Shown here: positions 44,045-52,825 of the stretch, piece after piece | Layout of the letters: every line of letters begins with the position of its first letter | How positions within the stretch are numbered: the stretch's first letter is position 1 | DNA from: Candidatus Gastranaerophilales bacterium | GTDB taxonomy: Bacteria; Cyanobacteriota; Vampirovibrionia; Gastranaerophilales; Gastranaerophilaceae | DNA: 64,000 bases | Assembly (NCBI GenBank): GCA_944323135.1 | Contig: CALURI010000012.1 | Span: 16,365-80,364 of the forward strand | Direction of reading: 5' to 3' | Made by a program: the position numbers and the translations under genes | Notes under the pieces: generated by a model | Databases searched by the model: none | What the model was told of the DNA's origin: nothing | What the model saw: only the letters and a program-made list of their open reading frames with translations

Positions 44045-44787
44045 GATTTATACTCCTTTAAAAAATTCCGGACAATATATGATGCCATAAATATTCCCGC
44101 ACAACTTGCGACAAACGGAGTTGATGAAGGGGTAATTTTTGTAAATTCAATGTTTTCACCACTTTTAGTTGTTATTTTTTCAGTTGAAGATATCTTTTCT
44201 CTAACAAAAGGTTTTTCCCTGCTTGCAACAACTGCAATTCCGTTTTCAATCCCTCGTTTTTTCAATTGGTATATTATATTGGAAATAAAAGGAGCATTCT
44301 TATTCTCAATTTCTGAAATATCTGATATATAAAGTTTTTCAGGGTCAATTCTATTACCCGCTCCCATTGAAGAAATTACAGGAATATTATGTTTCACACA
44401 AGTTTCCAGCAACTCAATTTTTGAACGCATTGTATCAATAGCATCAGCGACATAATCGACATTAGAAAGATTTAAATCTCCGCTATAAAAATCATCAATA
44501 ACATTCAATTTTATATTAGGATTAATATCTTTTAATCTCGTTTCAAAAAGCTTTGTCTTGCTTTGCCCGACAGTTGAATACATAGCTACAAGCTGTCTGT
44601 TTATATTAGATTGCGACACAATATCGAAATCAATTATTGTTAATTCTCCAATTCCGGCTCTTGCAAGAGCTTCCGCACAAAAACCGCCAACACCGCCAAG
44701 TCCGAAAACAGCAACATGCTTTGACAAAAGAAAATCTTGATTATCTTTTCCCCAAAACAGTTGATTTCTTGAAAATATTTCACACAT
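44041..44787 (-). CDS. tcdA: tRNA threonylcarbamoyladenosine dehydratase
   Basis: 248 residues, ThiF/E1-like (CsdL/TcdA). The enzyme uses ATP to cyclise t6A37 of tRNA to ct6A. MCEIFSRNQLFWGKDN is a typical TcdA start; AVFGLGGVGGFCAEALARAG is the nucleotide-binding loop, and DFDIVSQSNINRQL is the signature. VASREKP and SSTPFVASCAGIFMASYI form the C-terminus. No Cys-x-x-Cys zinc pair is seen, as in TcdA. ATG at 44787 lies 1 nt after the secG stop. Confidence 0.92.
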   Translation of the reverse strand: MCEIFSRNQLFWGKDNQDFLLSKHVAVFGLGGVGGFCAEALARAGIGELTIIDFDIVSQSNINRQLVAMYSTVGQSKTKLFETRLKDINPNIKLNVIDDFYSGDLNLSNVDYVADAIDTMRSKIELLETCVKHNIPVISSMGAGNRIDPEKLYISDISEIENKNAPFISNIIYQLKKRGIENGIAVVASREKPFVREKISSTEKITTKSGENIEFTKITPSSTPFVASCAGIFMASYIVRNFLKEYKS

Positions 44788-44788
44788 A

Positions 44789-45016
44789 TTACTTAATAAT
44801 ACCAAAACCTAGAAGGAATGTACAAATTAAAAATATTGCAGAAACAATTGCCGTTAATTTATTCAAACCTTTTTCAGCACTCTTTTGAGAAGCAAAAACA
44901 TGAGATGCTCCGCCAATTCCTGCAATTCCATCACCTTTCGGGGAGTGCAACAAGATTAAAACAATTAATAATAAAGCTGAAATAATTTGAACAGCCCAAA
45001 CTATATTTAATAACAT
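44789..45016 (-). CDS. secG: protein-export membrane protein SecG
   Basis: 75 residues, two membrane spans (IVWAVQIISALLLIVLILL and LTAIVSAIFLICTFLLGFGI) with the SecG loop HSPKGDGIAGIGGASHVF between them. SecG joins SecYE and assists SecA-driven export. It begins directly after the stop of the Nudix gene and ends 1 nt before tcdA, so it is an internal gene of the operon. Confidence 0.93.
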   Translation of the reverse strand: MLLNIVWAVQIISALLLIVLILLHSPKGDGIAGIGGASHVFASQKSAEKGLNKLTAIVSAIFLICTFLLGFGIIK

Positions 45017-45703
45017 TTATTTTTTCTCCTTTTTCTTAGAAATAAAATGGGCTCTTTTTGAATTTAATTTGATATTTTCAAAAGTATATAATCTCGCAGG
45101 TCTTTTAGACGAAGATTTAGTATATTCATTAAGTTCAATCAAACCTTCAGTAGAAAGAGCTTTCTTTCTAAAATTACGCTTATCAAGTTTTTTACCCATA
45201 ATTAACTCATAAGCTTTCTGCATTTCGGTTAAAGTAAATTTTTCATTCAAAAGCTGGTATGCAACAGGGCATAATTCCAATCTTTCACGTGTTCTTTTAA
45301 GAGAATATTCTATAATTTCTTTATGGTCAAAAGCTAAAGGCGGCAAGTCAGAAATCTTATGCCAGCCCAATTCGGGAGTAGGAACAATATTAATATCTTC
45401 AGCTCTCACCAAAGCGAAATACGCACAAGTAATAACTCTTGCATTTGGGTGACGGAGAGGGTCTCCAAATGTATATAATTGTTCCAAGTAAACATTGTCA
45501 ATATTTGTACGTTCTTTTAACACTCGCAAAGCCGCTTGATCAAGATTTTCGGATAATCTTACATAACCTCCTGGAATTGCCCACTTATCTTTAAAAGGTT
45601 CATTTAAACGTTTAACAAGCAAAACCTGCAAAGCATCATTTTTCATTGTTACAATAACAACGTCTACAGTAATCTCGTGTGTTTTTGTTTCATTAAAAAT
45701 CAT
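45017..45703 (-). CDS. Nudix-type regulator (NrtR-like)
   Basis: 228 residues. An N-terminal Nudix fold (about 10-145; WAIPGGYVRLSENLDQAALR) is followed by a winged-helix domain (about 150-225; FTLTEMQKAYELIMGKKLDK). The Nudix box is degenerate: the REUxEE core reads RVLKER, so hydrolysis is probably lost, as in NrtR, which represses NAD-synthesis or pentose genes and is released by ADP-ribose. No NAD gene is adjacent here. First gene of the secG-tcdA-SDR-HD operon; 45704-45874 is A+T-rich with no operator recognised. A working Nudix hydrolase is the alternative. Confidence 0.78.
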   Translation of the reverse strand: MIFNETKTHEITVDVVIVTMKNDALQVLLVKRLNEPFKDKWAIPGGYVRLSENLDQAALRVLKERTNIDNVYLEQLYTFGDPLRHPNARVITCAYFALVRAEDINIVPTPELGWHKISDLPPLAFDHKEIIEYSLKRTRERLELCPVAYQLLNEKFTLTEMQKAYELIMGKKLDKRNFRKKALSTEGLIELNEYTKSSSKRPARLYTFENIKLNSKRAHFISKKKEKK

Positions 45704-45874
45704 AAATTCTCTGTCCCTTAAGATTAATAATATAATAAAAATAAAATTTTACATTAGTTAATAGTTATTTTTTATTAACAATTTTTAACATGCAACTAAA
45801 ATATAACAATTTTAAAATAATTAATTCTTTTATATATATAAGAGGAAAAATAAGGGAAATTTTCAGGGGAAAAT

Positions 45875-46789
45875 ATGAGTATTTACAACTGGGGATTAAA
45901 TAACATATTTATGAATAATTTCATGCCAATGCCTATAGATCCTTTTGGAGGATTAAACCCATTTTGTTCAGGTTTTGGCTACCCGATGTCGTCATTCAAT
46001 TTTATGCCTTCTCAATTTAGCATATTTCCCTCATTTCAACCTTTTACAATGCCGTCTTTCACATCTTGCAACAGTATATTTTCGGGCGGTTTTTCATCTA
46101 TGCCTTTAAATATGAATGCAAGCTTATTTTCAATGCCTTTCTTGTCTAATCCATTCGACTTTAATCTTCCGAACAGCTTATACACAGGAGGTATGGGAGG
46201 ATTTAATTTTCCTGTTTTCGGAGAACTTACAAAACAAACAAACAAGAATAATTCTAATTTTAGAAAAGACGTAGATAAAGGTTTCCAAAATTCTCAAAAA
46301 CTTGATAAGAAATTTTTAAATAAAGTAAAAAAGATTGCAAAGAAATTGAACTGTAATTATAAAGATTTGTTAGCGGTTATGAACAGTGAATCCAGCCTAA
46401 AATCTAATAACTGGAACGGCACAACAGCTGTAGGTTTAATTCAGTTTACACAACCGGCAATTACCGAACTGAATAAACGATACAAAACAAATTTAACTAA
46501 AGCCAAAATTGCAAAAATGTCTCCAATGGAACAACTTGATTGGGTTGAAAAATTACTTACACTATCAAAGAGCTATACATTTGCACCTAACGCAAAACTT
46601 TCCGCAGCGGATTTATACGCAATAACGTTCCTCCCCGGAAGAGCTAATCAAGAAGTTTTATGTAAAAACGGAGAAAATTTTTACAAACAAAATAAAAACC
46701 TTGACAAAAACAATGACGGAAAAATAACTAAATCTGATTTAGCTCAGCATTTGTCTAAAAAATATGTTAACGAATCACTTTTTGTATAA
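45875..46789 (+). CDS. lytic transglycosylase-like protein with Met/Phe/Pro-rich head
   Basis: 304 residues. About 1-135 is low complexity, rich in Phe, Met, Pro, Gly and Ser (MPMPIDPFGGLNPFCSGFGY). About 150-290 is an SLT/lysozyme-like domain: LNCNYKDLLAVMNSESSL carries the likely catalytic Glu, TTAVGLIQFTQPAITELN the Gly-Leu-Ile-Gln-Phe element, and DLYAITFLPGRA the late Tyr strand. Near the end DKNNDGKITKSDL looks like an EF-hand calcium loop. No signal peptide, so export, if any, would need another route. GGGGAAA ribosome site. Not next to any recognised secretion gene. Confidence 0.78.
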   Translation: MSIYNWGLNNIFMNNFMPMPIDPFGGLNPFCSGFGYPMSSFNFMPSQFSIFPSFQPFTMPSFTSCNSIFSGGFSSMPLNMNASLFSMPFLSNPFDFNLPNSLYTGGMGGFNFPVFGELTKQTNKNNSNFRKDVDKGFQNSQKLDKKFLNKVKKIAKKLNCNYKDLLAVMNSESSLKSNNWNGTTAVGLIQFTQPAITELNKRYKTNLTKAKIAKMSPMEQLDWVEKLLTLSKSYTFAPNAKLSAADLYAITFLPGRANQEVLCKNGENFYKQNKNLDKNNDGKITKSDLAQHLSKKYVNESLFV

Positions 46790-46892
46790 AAAATAAAATA
46801 AAAATATTACAATTCGAAATAATCCATTGATGTTCCAAAATGTTTCATGTATGTTCATAGAATATATATAGGATTTGCGGAAAGGTTCAAAA

Positions 46893-47963
46893 ATGGATAA
46901 GGGATATATTGAAAACGGATTTATCGTTGATGTAAGTAATACTCACAAAACTTCTGAAATAATTTACGAACTTAGCAGAATTTTGGATTTACCTGATGCT
47001 CAAAGCAAAAAAGTATGCCTTAAACTGGGTTCCGTTGATTTGACAACAACAGAGCTTACAAGCATAAAAGCTCTTGTAGAATCCATGAATTCAGAAATAG
47101 AATTTATAACAACATCATCTGCCTACACAGTAAAATCAGCAGAAGAATTAGCCATAAAAGTTTCAGAGCTTGAAAATAAAGTTCCTATGCCAGAATTTAA
47201 TGCCAATCAGGAGAAAGTTAATCAAGAACTTGAAAAAGCATTAGACAAAATTTTCGGTGATGAAAATACGGAAATTAAAACTTTTGCTCAAGAAGAAGAT
47301 TTAAAAAAACTAAAAGAAGCTTCTCCGGCAGAAGCCGTAAAACCTCTTGAAGAAATTCAGCAAGAAACAATAAATTTTGAAAATAAAATGGAAACTATTG
47401 ATACACAAGAAGAAACAAATTTTGATGAAAAAGATGAAAATCAAGTTCCATCACCTGCTGTAGCAATAGAATCACAGGATTTAAATGCCGTAAATGAACT
47501 AAAAGATTTTAATAAAGAACTTGAAAATGCAAATAAAATAGAAGGCGAAGATATTGAAGATATAGATTATAATCTTGACGATTTAAGAAAATCATTAAGA
47601 GAAACTGAAAAACTTCCGACCTTATACATTCAAAGGACATTGCGTTCAGGACAAAGTATAACTTCTGACGGCAATATAGTTATAATCGGGGATGCTAATC
47701 CTGGATCTGAAATTATAGCCAAAGGAGATATTACTATATGGGGGATTTTAGGAGGGATTGCCCATGCAGGTTCTGCAGGAAATAAATATGCTAAAATCCG
47801 TGCCCTAAAAATGAATGCAATACAATTAAGAATAGCTGATACATTTGCAAGACGTCCGGATAATATTAATATACCTTATATTCAAAAAACAGACACATTT
47901 ATTCCGGAAGAAGCTTGCATACATAAAAAACAAATAATTATACGCAAAATACACGAATCATAA
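46893..47963 (+). CDS. minC: septum site-determining protein MinC
   Basis: 356 residues, longer than the usual ~230. An N-terminal domain (about 1-95, SEIIYELSRILDLPDAQSKK) is followed by a long acidic linker (about 95-245, Glu/Asn-rich) and the C-terminal beta-helix domain (TLRSGQSITSDGNIVIIGDA to ADTFARRPDNI), which carries the DxxxGxxI-type repeats. MinC blocks FtsZ polymerisation away from midcell. ATG at 46893 follows GGAAAGG; a TTG 18 bases upstream is open but less likely. First gene of minCDE. Confidence 0.92.
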   Translation: MDKGYIENGFIVDVSNTHKTSEIIYELSRILDLPDAQSKKVCLKLGSVDLTTTELTSIKALVESMNSEIEFITTSSAYTVKSAEELAIKVSELENKVPMPEFNANQEKVNQELEKALDKIFGDENTEIKTFAQEEDLKKLKEASPAEAVKPLEEIQQETINFENKMETIDTQEETNFDEKDENQVPSPAVAIESQDLNAVNELKDFNKELENANKIEGEDIEDIDYNLDDLRKSLRETEKLPTLYIQRTLRSGQSITSDGNIVIIGDANPGSEIIAKGDITIWGILGGIAHAGSAGNKYAKIRALKMNAIQLRIADTFARRPDNINIPYIQKTDTFIPEEACIHKKQIIIRKIHES

Positions 47964-47976
47964 AAAAGGAGAAATA

Positions 47977-48795
47977 ATGAGCGGTAGAGTTATCGTAATA
48001 ACATCTGGGAAAGGCGGTGTTGGAAAAACCACAACAAATGCCAACATCGGAACAGCCTTAGCCAAAACAGGCAAAAAGGTCGTAATGATAGACACCGATC
48101 TTGGATTAAGGAATTTGGATCTATTACTCGGTTTAGAAAACAGAATAGTTTATACAATAGTTGATGTTGTTGAAGAACGATGCAAGCTTAAACAAGCTTT
48201 GGTCAAAGATAAAAAGAATCCAAACCTTTGCCTGCTTGCAGCAGCACAGACACGTGATAAAACAGCAGTTACCGAAGAACAATTAAAAGACATTTGCGAA
48301 CAATTAAAAAAAGATTTTGATTTTATTTTAGTAGACTGTCCGGCCGGTATAGAACAAGGTTTTCAAAATGCAGTAGCCGGAGCATCTGAGGCAATTGTGG
48401 TAACAACCCCTGAAATGTCAGCTGTTCGTGATGCTGATAGAATTATCGGACTTTTAGAAGCAAAAGAAGAAATCAAATCATATAAATTACTTCTTAACCG
48501 TGTTCGTCCAAATCTTATAAAAACAAATGACATGATGAGCGTAGATGACGTTGTAGAAATACTTTCAGCAGAATTAATAGGAATAATTCCTGAAGATACA
48601 GGCATTATAACATCAACCAACAAAGGTGAACCTATTGTAAATGATGAAAAATCTCTTGCGGGCAAAGCCTACAACAACGTTGCAAGGAGAATAATAGGAG
48701 AAGATGTTCCGTTCCTAAATTTAGAAGAACCTCAAGGCGTTATGGCTAAAGTAAAAAAATTCTTCTCAGGTTTAATGGGAAAGGAGAAAGTATAA
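47977..48795 (+). CDS. minD: septum site-determining ATPase MinD
   Basis: 272 residues. Deviant Walker A KGGVGKTTT (about 12-20), switch II VDCPAGIEQGFQNAV and TTPEMSAVRDADRI are typical. The C-terminus (MAKVKKFFSGLMG) is the amphipathic membrane-targeting helix. MinD carries MinC to the membrane and is displaced by MinE. AAGGAG ribosome site; 13 nt after minC, 1 nt before minE. Confidence 0.97.
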   Translation: MSGRVIVITSGKGGVGKTTTNANIGTALAKTGKKVVMIDTDLGLRNLDLLLGLENRIVYTIVDVVEERCKLKQALVKDKKNPNLCLLAAAQTRDKTAVTEEQLKDICEQLKKDFDFILVDCPAGIEQGFQNAVAGASEAIVVTTPEMSAVRDADRIIGLLEAKEEIKSYKLLLNRVRPNLIKTNDMMSVDDVVEILSAELIGIIPEDTGIITSTNKGEPIVNDEKSLAGKAYNNVARRIIGEDVPFLNLEEPQGVMAKVKKFFSGLMGKEKV

Positions 48796-48796
48796 G

Positions 48797-49327
48797 ATGT
48801 TATTAGCAAATTTATACAATAAAGTCTTAGGCTTCTTCCGTCAAACAGACACAGAACAGACAGAATCTTCAAAGGATACAGCTTGCAATCGTTTAAGAGT
48901 AGTTCTGATGCAAGACAGAACCAATCTTACTCCGGAACTTATGGAACGCATGAGAAGAGAAATGGTTGATTTATTGTCTAAATATGTTGAAATGGACAAA
49001 GATGCATTGGAATTAAACCTTGAACAAGACGGAGATCAAGTTGCACTAATGCTTTCAATTCCTGTTATCAGAGCAAAAGATGAAGATGAAATAAAAGCAG
49101 CTCTTGAAGCAGAAGATGCAAAAAAATCTCAAGAAGAATCATCTGCAGAAGACGAAGACGGCGACGTCGACAACGAAGAAACATCAGATTCATCAGAAGA
49201 TAACAGTGAAAATGAAAAAGCCTCAGAAGAGCCTAATGAAAATGATTCAAAAGCTGCTGATGAGGAAAAAGAAGATTCAACTACCGAAGAACAACCAAAA
49301 GAAAAAGATACAAACAAAGAAAAATAA
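48797..49327 (+). CDS. minE: cell division topological specificity factor MinE with long acidic tail
   Basis: 176 residues, about twice the usual MinE. Residues 1-95 are a full MinE: the membrane-binding start MLLANLYNKVLGFFRQ, the MinD-contact strand ACNRLRVVLMQDR and the dimer domain ELMERMRREMVDLLSKYVEM to VALMLSIPV. About 96-176 is a Glu/Asp/Ser/Lys-rich low-complexity tail with no aromatic residues. The tail is not a known MinE feature. The stop is followed by a pentanucleotide repeat and a terminator, so minCDE is one transcript. Confidence 0.9.
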   Translation: MLLANLYNKVLGFFRQTDTEQTESSKDTACNRLRVVLMQDRTNLTPELMERMRREMVDLLSKYVEMDKDALELNLEQDGDQVALMLSIPVIRAKDEDEIKAALEAEDAKKSQEESSAEDEDGDVDNEETSDSSEDNSENEKASEEPNENDSKAADEEKEDSTTEEQPKEKDTNKEK

Positions 49328-49328
49328 T

Positions 49329-49353
49329 AAAATAAAATAAAATAAAATAAAAT
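49329..49353 (+). repeat. AAAAT pentanucleotide microsatellite (5 copies)
   Basis: Five tandem AAAAT units directly after the minE stop. It could be slippage-prone but sits in the 3' untranslated part, so an effect on proteins is unlikely. Confidence 0.9.
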
Positions 49354-49363
49354 ATGACAAAAT

Positions 49364-49402
49364 AAAAAAAGACCGTAATAAAAATAAAACGGTCTTTTTT
49401 TT
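49364..49402 (+). terminator. intrinsic terminator after minE
   Basis: Stem AAAAAAGACCGT/ACGGTCTTTTTT with a 12-nt A-rich loop and a T8 run. It ends the min operon and separates it from the ribosomal cluster. Confidence 0.85.
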
Positions 49403-49483
49403 GAAAAAAAATATATATAAACATAAAAATGAACAAACATTTCAAATTTGTAACGAATTATATACATTTTTTAAATTCTTGTG

Positions 49484-49512
49484 TTGACAGTGGAATTTGT
49501 TTGTTTTAGGAT
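49484..49512 (+). promoter_or_regulatory. promoter of the S10 ribosomal operon
   Basis: TTGACA (49484-49489), 17-nt spacer, TAGGAT (49507-49512). Transcription should start near 49519, giving a 5' leader of about 95 nt before rpsJ. Confidence 0.7.
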
Positions 49513-49518
49513 TGATAT

Positions 49519-49613
49519 GCTTGGAATTAATGTATTTACTTATATCCGAAATATTTGTTGAATAGCAGTTTCAAGCAGTGTAATAGTAAACAAAAAAAGA
49601 AAAAGGAATGCAA
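49519..49613 (+). promoter_or_regulatory. rpsJ leader with the GTGTAATAGTAAA motif
   Basis: Predicted 5' leader. It contains GTGTAATAGTAAA at 49578-49590, identical over 13 bases to a motif in the rpsH leader at 57898-57910. GTTTCAA also precedes it in both leaders. Its role is unknown; binding of a ribosomal protein or another factor to the leader is one idea. Confidence 0.5.
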
Positions 49614-49931
49614 ATGGCAACTAAACAAAGACAAAGAATCAGAGTTTGTTTAAAAGCATACGATCATAAATTAATTGACGTATCTTCAGACAAAATCGTA
49701 GAAACAGCAAAAAGAACTGACGCTAAAGTAGCCGGCCCTATTCCTTTACCTACAAAAAGACGTATATATTGCGTTTTGCGTTCACCACACGTAGATAAAA
49801 AATCTCGTGAACATTTCGAAATGAGAACACACAAACGTATAATTGATATATACGAACCTACTCAACAAACAGTTGAAGAATTAGGCAGATTAGATTTACC
49901 GGCAGGCGTAGATATTGAAGTAAAATTATAA
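49614..49931 (+). CDS. rpsJ: 30S ribosomal protein S10
   Basis: 105 residues. [40 protein letters not shown] and [20 protein letters not shown] are the S10 motifs. S10 sits in the 30S head and also takes part in antitermination as NusE. ATG at 49614 is preferred to 49608 because AAAGGA lies 8 nt upstream of it. It heads the cluster and is separated from rplC by a long structured gap. Confidence 0.96.
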   Translation: MATKQRQRIRVCLKAYDHKLIDVSSDKIVETAKRTDAKVAGPIPLPTKRRIYCVLRSPHVDKKSREHFEMRTHKRIIDIYEPTQQTVEELGRLDLPAGVDIEVKL

Positions 49932-50220
49932 TCTGACTAAATTGAAAATTAAATAAGCATTATGCATGTAATGTGAACTACAACCGATTAAACAAAAAAT
50001 AATCGGGACAGCCGAAAGGTTGTAGAGGTGCAAATCCTCAAATTAGGTAAAGATTAGCAAGACGTAGCGCTCGCAAGAGAAAACGAATTTGGCAAATGTG
50101 CCGGAAGCATAAGCAAAAAGCACATTGACTAAAATAAGGGACTCAATGCAGAAAGATGAAAAGTTATTTTTCGGCAAAAAGTTTTTAAAATGCCATAAAT
50201 TCGGGAAAGAAAGGACAAAT
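49932..50220 (+). promoter_or_regulatory. structured region between rpsJ and rplC (candidate leader RNA)
   Basis: 289 bases without a convincing gene. Pairings seen: CCGATT/AATCGG, GAGG-TGCAAAT-CCTC, an outer ACAACC/GGTTGT, and AATGTGC/GCACATT (the last about 50094-50127). An in-frame run from 50125 into rplC exists but starts with Lys/Phe-rich residues unlike L3. A cis-regulatory RNA for the L3 side of the operon is the likely reading; no known family is recognised. Confidence 0.45.
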
Positions 50221-50856
50221 ATGACACTAGGTGTAATAGGTAAAAAACTTGGAATGACACAAATCTTTGATGAACAAGGATTGGCAATTCCCGTAACCGT
50301 TATTAAAGTTGATCCGATTGTTGTTACTCAAGTAAAAACAGTCGAAACAGACGGTTATAATGCAATTCAAGTAGGTACAATTTCAGCGAAAGAAAAACAC
50401 TTAACAAAAGCTGAAATCGGTCACTTCAAGAAAAATAATCTTGAAAATTACAGACATCTTCAAGAATTTAGAGTAGACAACCCTTCAGACTACAAAGTAG
50501 GCGATAAAATTGAATTATCTGTATTAGATAACGTTGAAAAAGTAGATGTAACAGGCAAATCAATAGGTAAAGGTTTCCAAGGTACAGTAAAAAGATGGAA
50601 CTTCTCAAGAGGACCTATGGGACACGGTTCTAAAAACCACAGAGAACCTGGTTCAATCGGAGCAGGTACAACTCCGTCACGTGTTATCAAAGGCAAAAGA
50701 ATGGCTGGTAACATGGGAAATGAAAGAGTTACAATTACAAAATTAAAATTAGTAAAAGTAGATGCAGCAAACAGCTTGGTATTAATTAAAGGTTCAGTAC
50801 CGGGATGTGAAGGCAGACTTGTAACAATAGTACCAACAAGAACTAAATGGAACTAA
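50221..50856 (+). CDS. rplC: 50S ribosomal protein L3
   Basis: 211 residues, standard for L3. MTLGVIGKKLGMTQIFDEQG at the N-terminus, FQGTVKRWNFSRGPMGHGSK in the loop reaching the peptidyl-transferase centre, and GKRMAGNMGNERVT are diagnostic. The ATG at 50221 follows GAAAGGA; the longer frame from 50125 is rejected because the extra residues are unlike L3. The 114-nt gap to rplD holds a CTTGAA-CAGC-TTCAAG hairpin. Confidence 0.96.
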   Translation: MTLGVIGKKLGMTQIFDEQGLAIPVTVIKVDPIVVTQVKTVETDGYNAIQVGTISAKEKHLTKAEIGHFKKNNLENYRHLQEFRVDNPSDYKVGDKIELSVLDNVEKVDVTGKSIGKGFQGTVKRWNFSRGPMGHGSKNHREPGSIGAGTTPSRVIKGKRMAGNMGNERVTITKLKLVKVDAANSLVLIKGSVPGCEGRLVTIVPTRTKWN

Positions 50857-50970
50857 TCAAAATACAAACATACTAACAGACAAGTTATAAAAACCCGAGT
50901 TGCCACATAAAACTTGAACAGCTTCAAGAAAGGGGTAACAGGCAGTAGATAAGTAAAGGGAAATAAAAAA

Positions 50971-51597
50971 ATGTCAAAAGAAATATTAAGTACAAACGGA
51001 GAAAAATTAGGTGAAATCACATTAAACGAAAATGTGTTTGGTGTAGAACCTAATATTCATGTAATGCACTTAGCATTAAGAAGACAATTAAACAACGGAC
51101 GTCAAGGTTCAGCATCTTGCAAAACAAGAGCAGAAGTATCCGGCGGCGGCAAAAAACCTTGGAAACAAAAAGGTACAGGTAGAGCAAGAGCAGGTTCTTT
51201 ACGTTCACCATTGTTTGCAGGCGGCGGCGTAATCTTTGGACCAAAACCAAGAAGTTATGCATTCAATATGCCACAAAAAGCAAGACAATTAGCACTAAAA
51301 TCAGCATTGTCAGCAAGAAGTGAACAAATGGTTGTAGTAAAAGACTTCTCTGCAATTTCTGAACCAAAAACAAAATTAATGGTTAGTGCATTAAAATCAT
51401 TAAACGTTACAGGAAAAATCTTAATCGTTGCTAACATAAAAGCAGAAGAAAACAAAAATTTAGAATTAGCAGCAAGAAACATTCCTAGCGTAAAAATTAT
51501 TTTACCAACCAACCTTAATGTAAAAGATTTACTGGAAGCTGATTCTGTTGTAATTACCGAATCTGCTGTTAACGATATAACAGAAAGGCTACAATAA
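50971..51597 (+). CDS. rplD: 50S ribosomal protein L4
   Basis: 208 residues. VSGGGKKPWKQKGTGRARAG and SPLFAGGGVIFGPKPRSYAF form the extended loop of L4. It lies in the exit tunnel and, in some bacteria, autoregulates this operon; no evidence for that is seen here. AAAGGGA ribosome site. Its stop shares a base with the rplW start (TAATG). Confidence 0.95.
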   Translation: MSKEILSTNGEKLGEITLNENVFGVEPNIHVMHLALRRQLNNGRQGSASCKTRAEVSGGGKKPWKQKGTGRARAGSLRSPLFAGGGVIFGPKPRSYAFNMPQKARQLALKSALSARSEQMVVVKDFSAISEPKTKLMVSALKSLNVTGKILIVANIKAEENKNLELAARNIPSVKIILPTNLNVKDLLEADSVVITESAVNDITERLQ

Positions 51598-51905
51598 TGA
51601 GTAAAGCAAGAACAAACACAGAAAAATTATATGATGTAATTAAAAAACCTATCATCACAGAAAAGTCAGTAGGTGCTACAACTTTAGGTCAATATACTTT
51701 TGAAGTAGTAAAAGACGCAACAAAAGTTGAAATTGCTCAAGCTGTAGAATTAGCTTTTCCGGGAAGAAAGGTTAAAAAAGTAAGAACAGTTTATATGCCA
51801 TCTCATGAAAAAAGAATGGGCTATAAATTCGGAAGAACAGATTCTTCTAAAAAAGCAATCGTAACAATCGAAGGCGATCCAATAGAAGAATTAATCGGTG
51901 CATAA
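51597..51905 (+). CDS. rplW: 50S ribosomal protein L23
   Basis: 102 residues. LYDVIKKPIITEKSVGATTL and VKKVRTVYMPSHEKRMGYKF are L23 motifs. L23 forms part of the tunnel exit and binds trigger factor and SRP. Translation is coupled to rplD. The 92-nt gap to rplB has short pairings (CAAATT/AATTTG) only. Confidence 0.95.
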   Translation: MSKARTNTEKLYDVIKKPIITEKSVGATTLGQYTFEVVKDATKVEIAQAVELAFPGRKVKKVRTVYMPSHEKRMGYKFGRTDSSKKAIVTIEGDPIEELIGA

Positions 51906-51997
51906 CAAATTAAACAATAATTTGCTACAGCACAACCCAAGGGGCGTTAGGCACAAGTCCCAATGAGTAAATAACAAAGCCAAAGGAGAAAAATAAA

Positions 51998-52825
51998 ATG
52001 GCAATCAGAAAAATAAACCCTACATCTCCAGGACAAAGAGGGATGACAAAAAGTGATTATCAAGAAGTCACTTGTACAACTCCTGAAAAATCATTGTTAA
52101 AATCATTGAAAAAAACAGCAGGAAGAAATAATACAGGTAGAATTACATGTCGTCACAAAGGCGGCGGTGTAAAAAGAACATACCGTATCATAGATTTCAA
52201 ACGTGAAAAATTCGGCGTACCAGCAACAGTAAAAACTATTGAATACGATCCGAACAGAAACGTTAGAATTTCTTTAGTATATTACGCAGATGGTGAAAAA
52301 AGATATATCTTAACACCTGAAGGATTAAACGTAGGCGATGTAATAGTATCCGGTCCGGAAGCACCAGTACAAACAGGAAATGCATTACCTCTTGAATTAA
52401 TTCCTCTAGGTACAATTGTTCACAATATTGAACTTACACCTGGTCGTGGTGGTGTTATGGTAAGATCTGCAGGTAATGCAGCACAAGTAATGGCTAAAGA
52501 AGGCAATTATGTAACAATTAAACTTCCATCATCAGAAATGAGAATGGTAAGAAAAGAATGTATGGCAACAATCGGTACATTAGGTAATTCAGAATTTAAA
52601 AACTTATCTATCGGTAAAGCCGGCAGAAAACGATACTTAGGCATCAGACCTACAGTACGTGGTGTTACAATGAACCCTTGTGATCACCCACACGGTGGTG
52701 GTGAAGGTAAAACAGGTCCGGGCGGACACCCAAAAACACCATGGGGTAAACCAGCTCTTGGCCATAAGACAAGAAAATCAGGCAAAGCTTCTGATAAATT
52801 AATTGTTAGAAGAAGAAAAAAATAG
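51998..52825 (+). CDS. rplB: 50S ribosomal protein L2
   Basis: 275 residues, the normal length. [40 protein letters not shown] and [20 protein letters not shown], with the conserved His near the peptidyl-transferase centre, are diagnostic. AAAGGAG ribosome site. Its stop is followed at once by a strong structured element. Confidence 0.97.
   Translation: MAIRKINPTSPGQRGMTKSDYQEVTCTTPEKSLLKSLKKTAGRNNTGRITCRHKGGGVKRTYRIIDFKREKFGVPATVKTIEYDPNRNVRISLVYYADGEKRYILTPEGLNVGDVIVSGPEAPVQTGNALPLELIPLGTIVHNIELTPGRGGVMVRSAGNAAQVMAKEGNYVTIKLPSSEMRMVRKECMATIGTLGNSEFKNLSIGKAGRKRYLGIRPTVRGVTMNPCDHPHGGGEGKTGPGGHPKTPWGKPALGHKTRKSGKASDKLIVRRRKK

Noticed and set aside
49104..49340. Lys-rich plus-strand frame overlapping the minE tail
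   Set aside because: An alternate reading of the A-rich tail; the MinE frame continues from a conserved domain.
50022..50036. tRNA-like T-arm (GAGG-TGCAAAT-CCTC)
   Set aside because: No acceptor stem, D-arm or anticodon arm can be built around it.
50125..50220. Extended N-terminus of L3
   Set aside because: The 32 extra residues are unlike L3, and the ATG at 50221 has its own ribosome site and the conserved L3 start.
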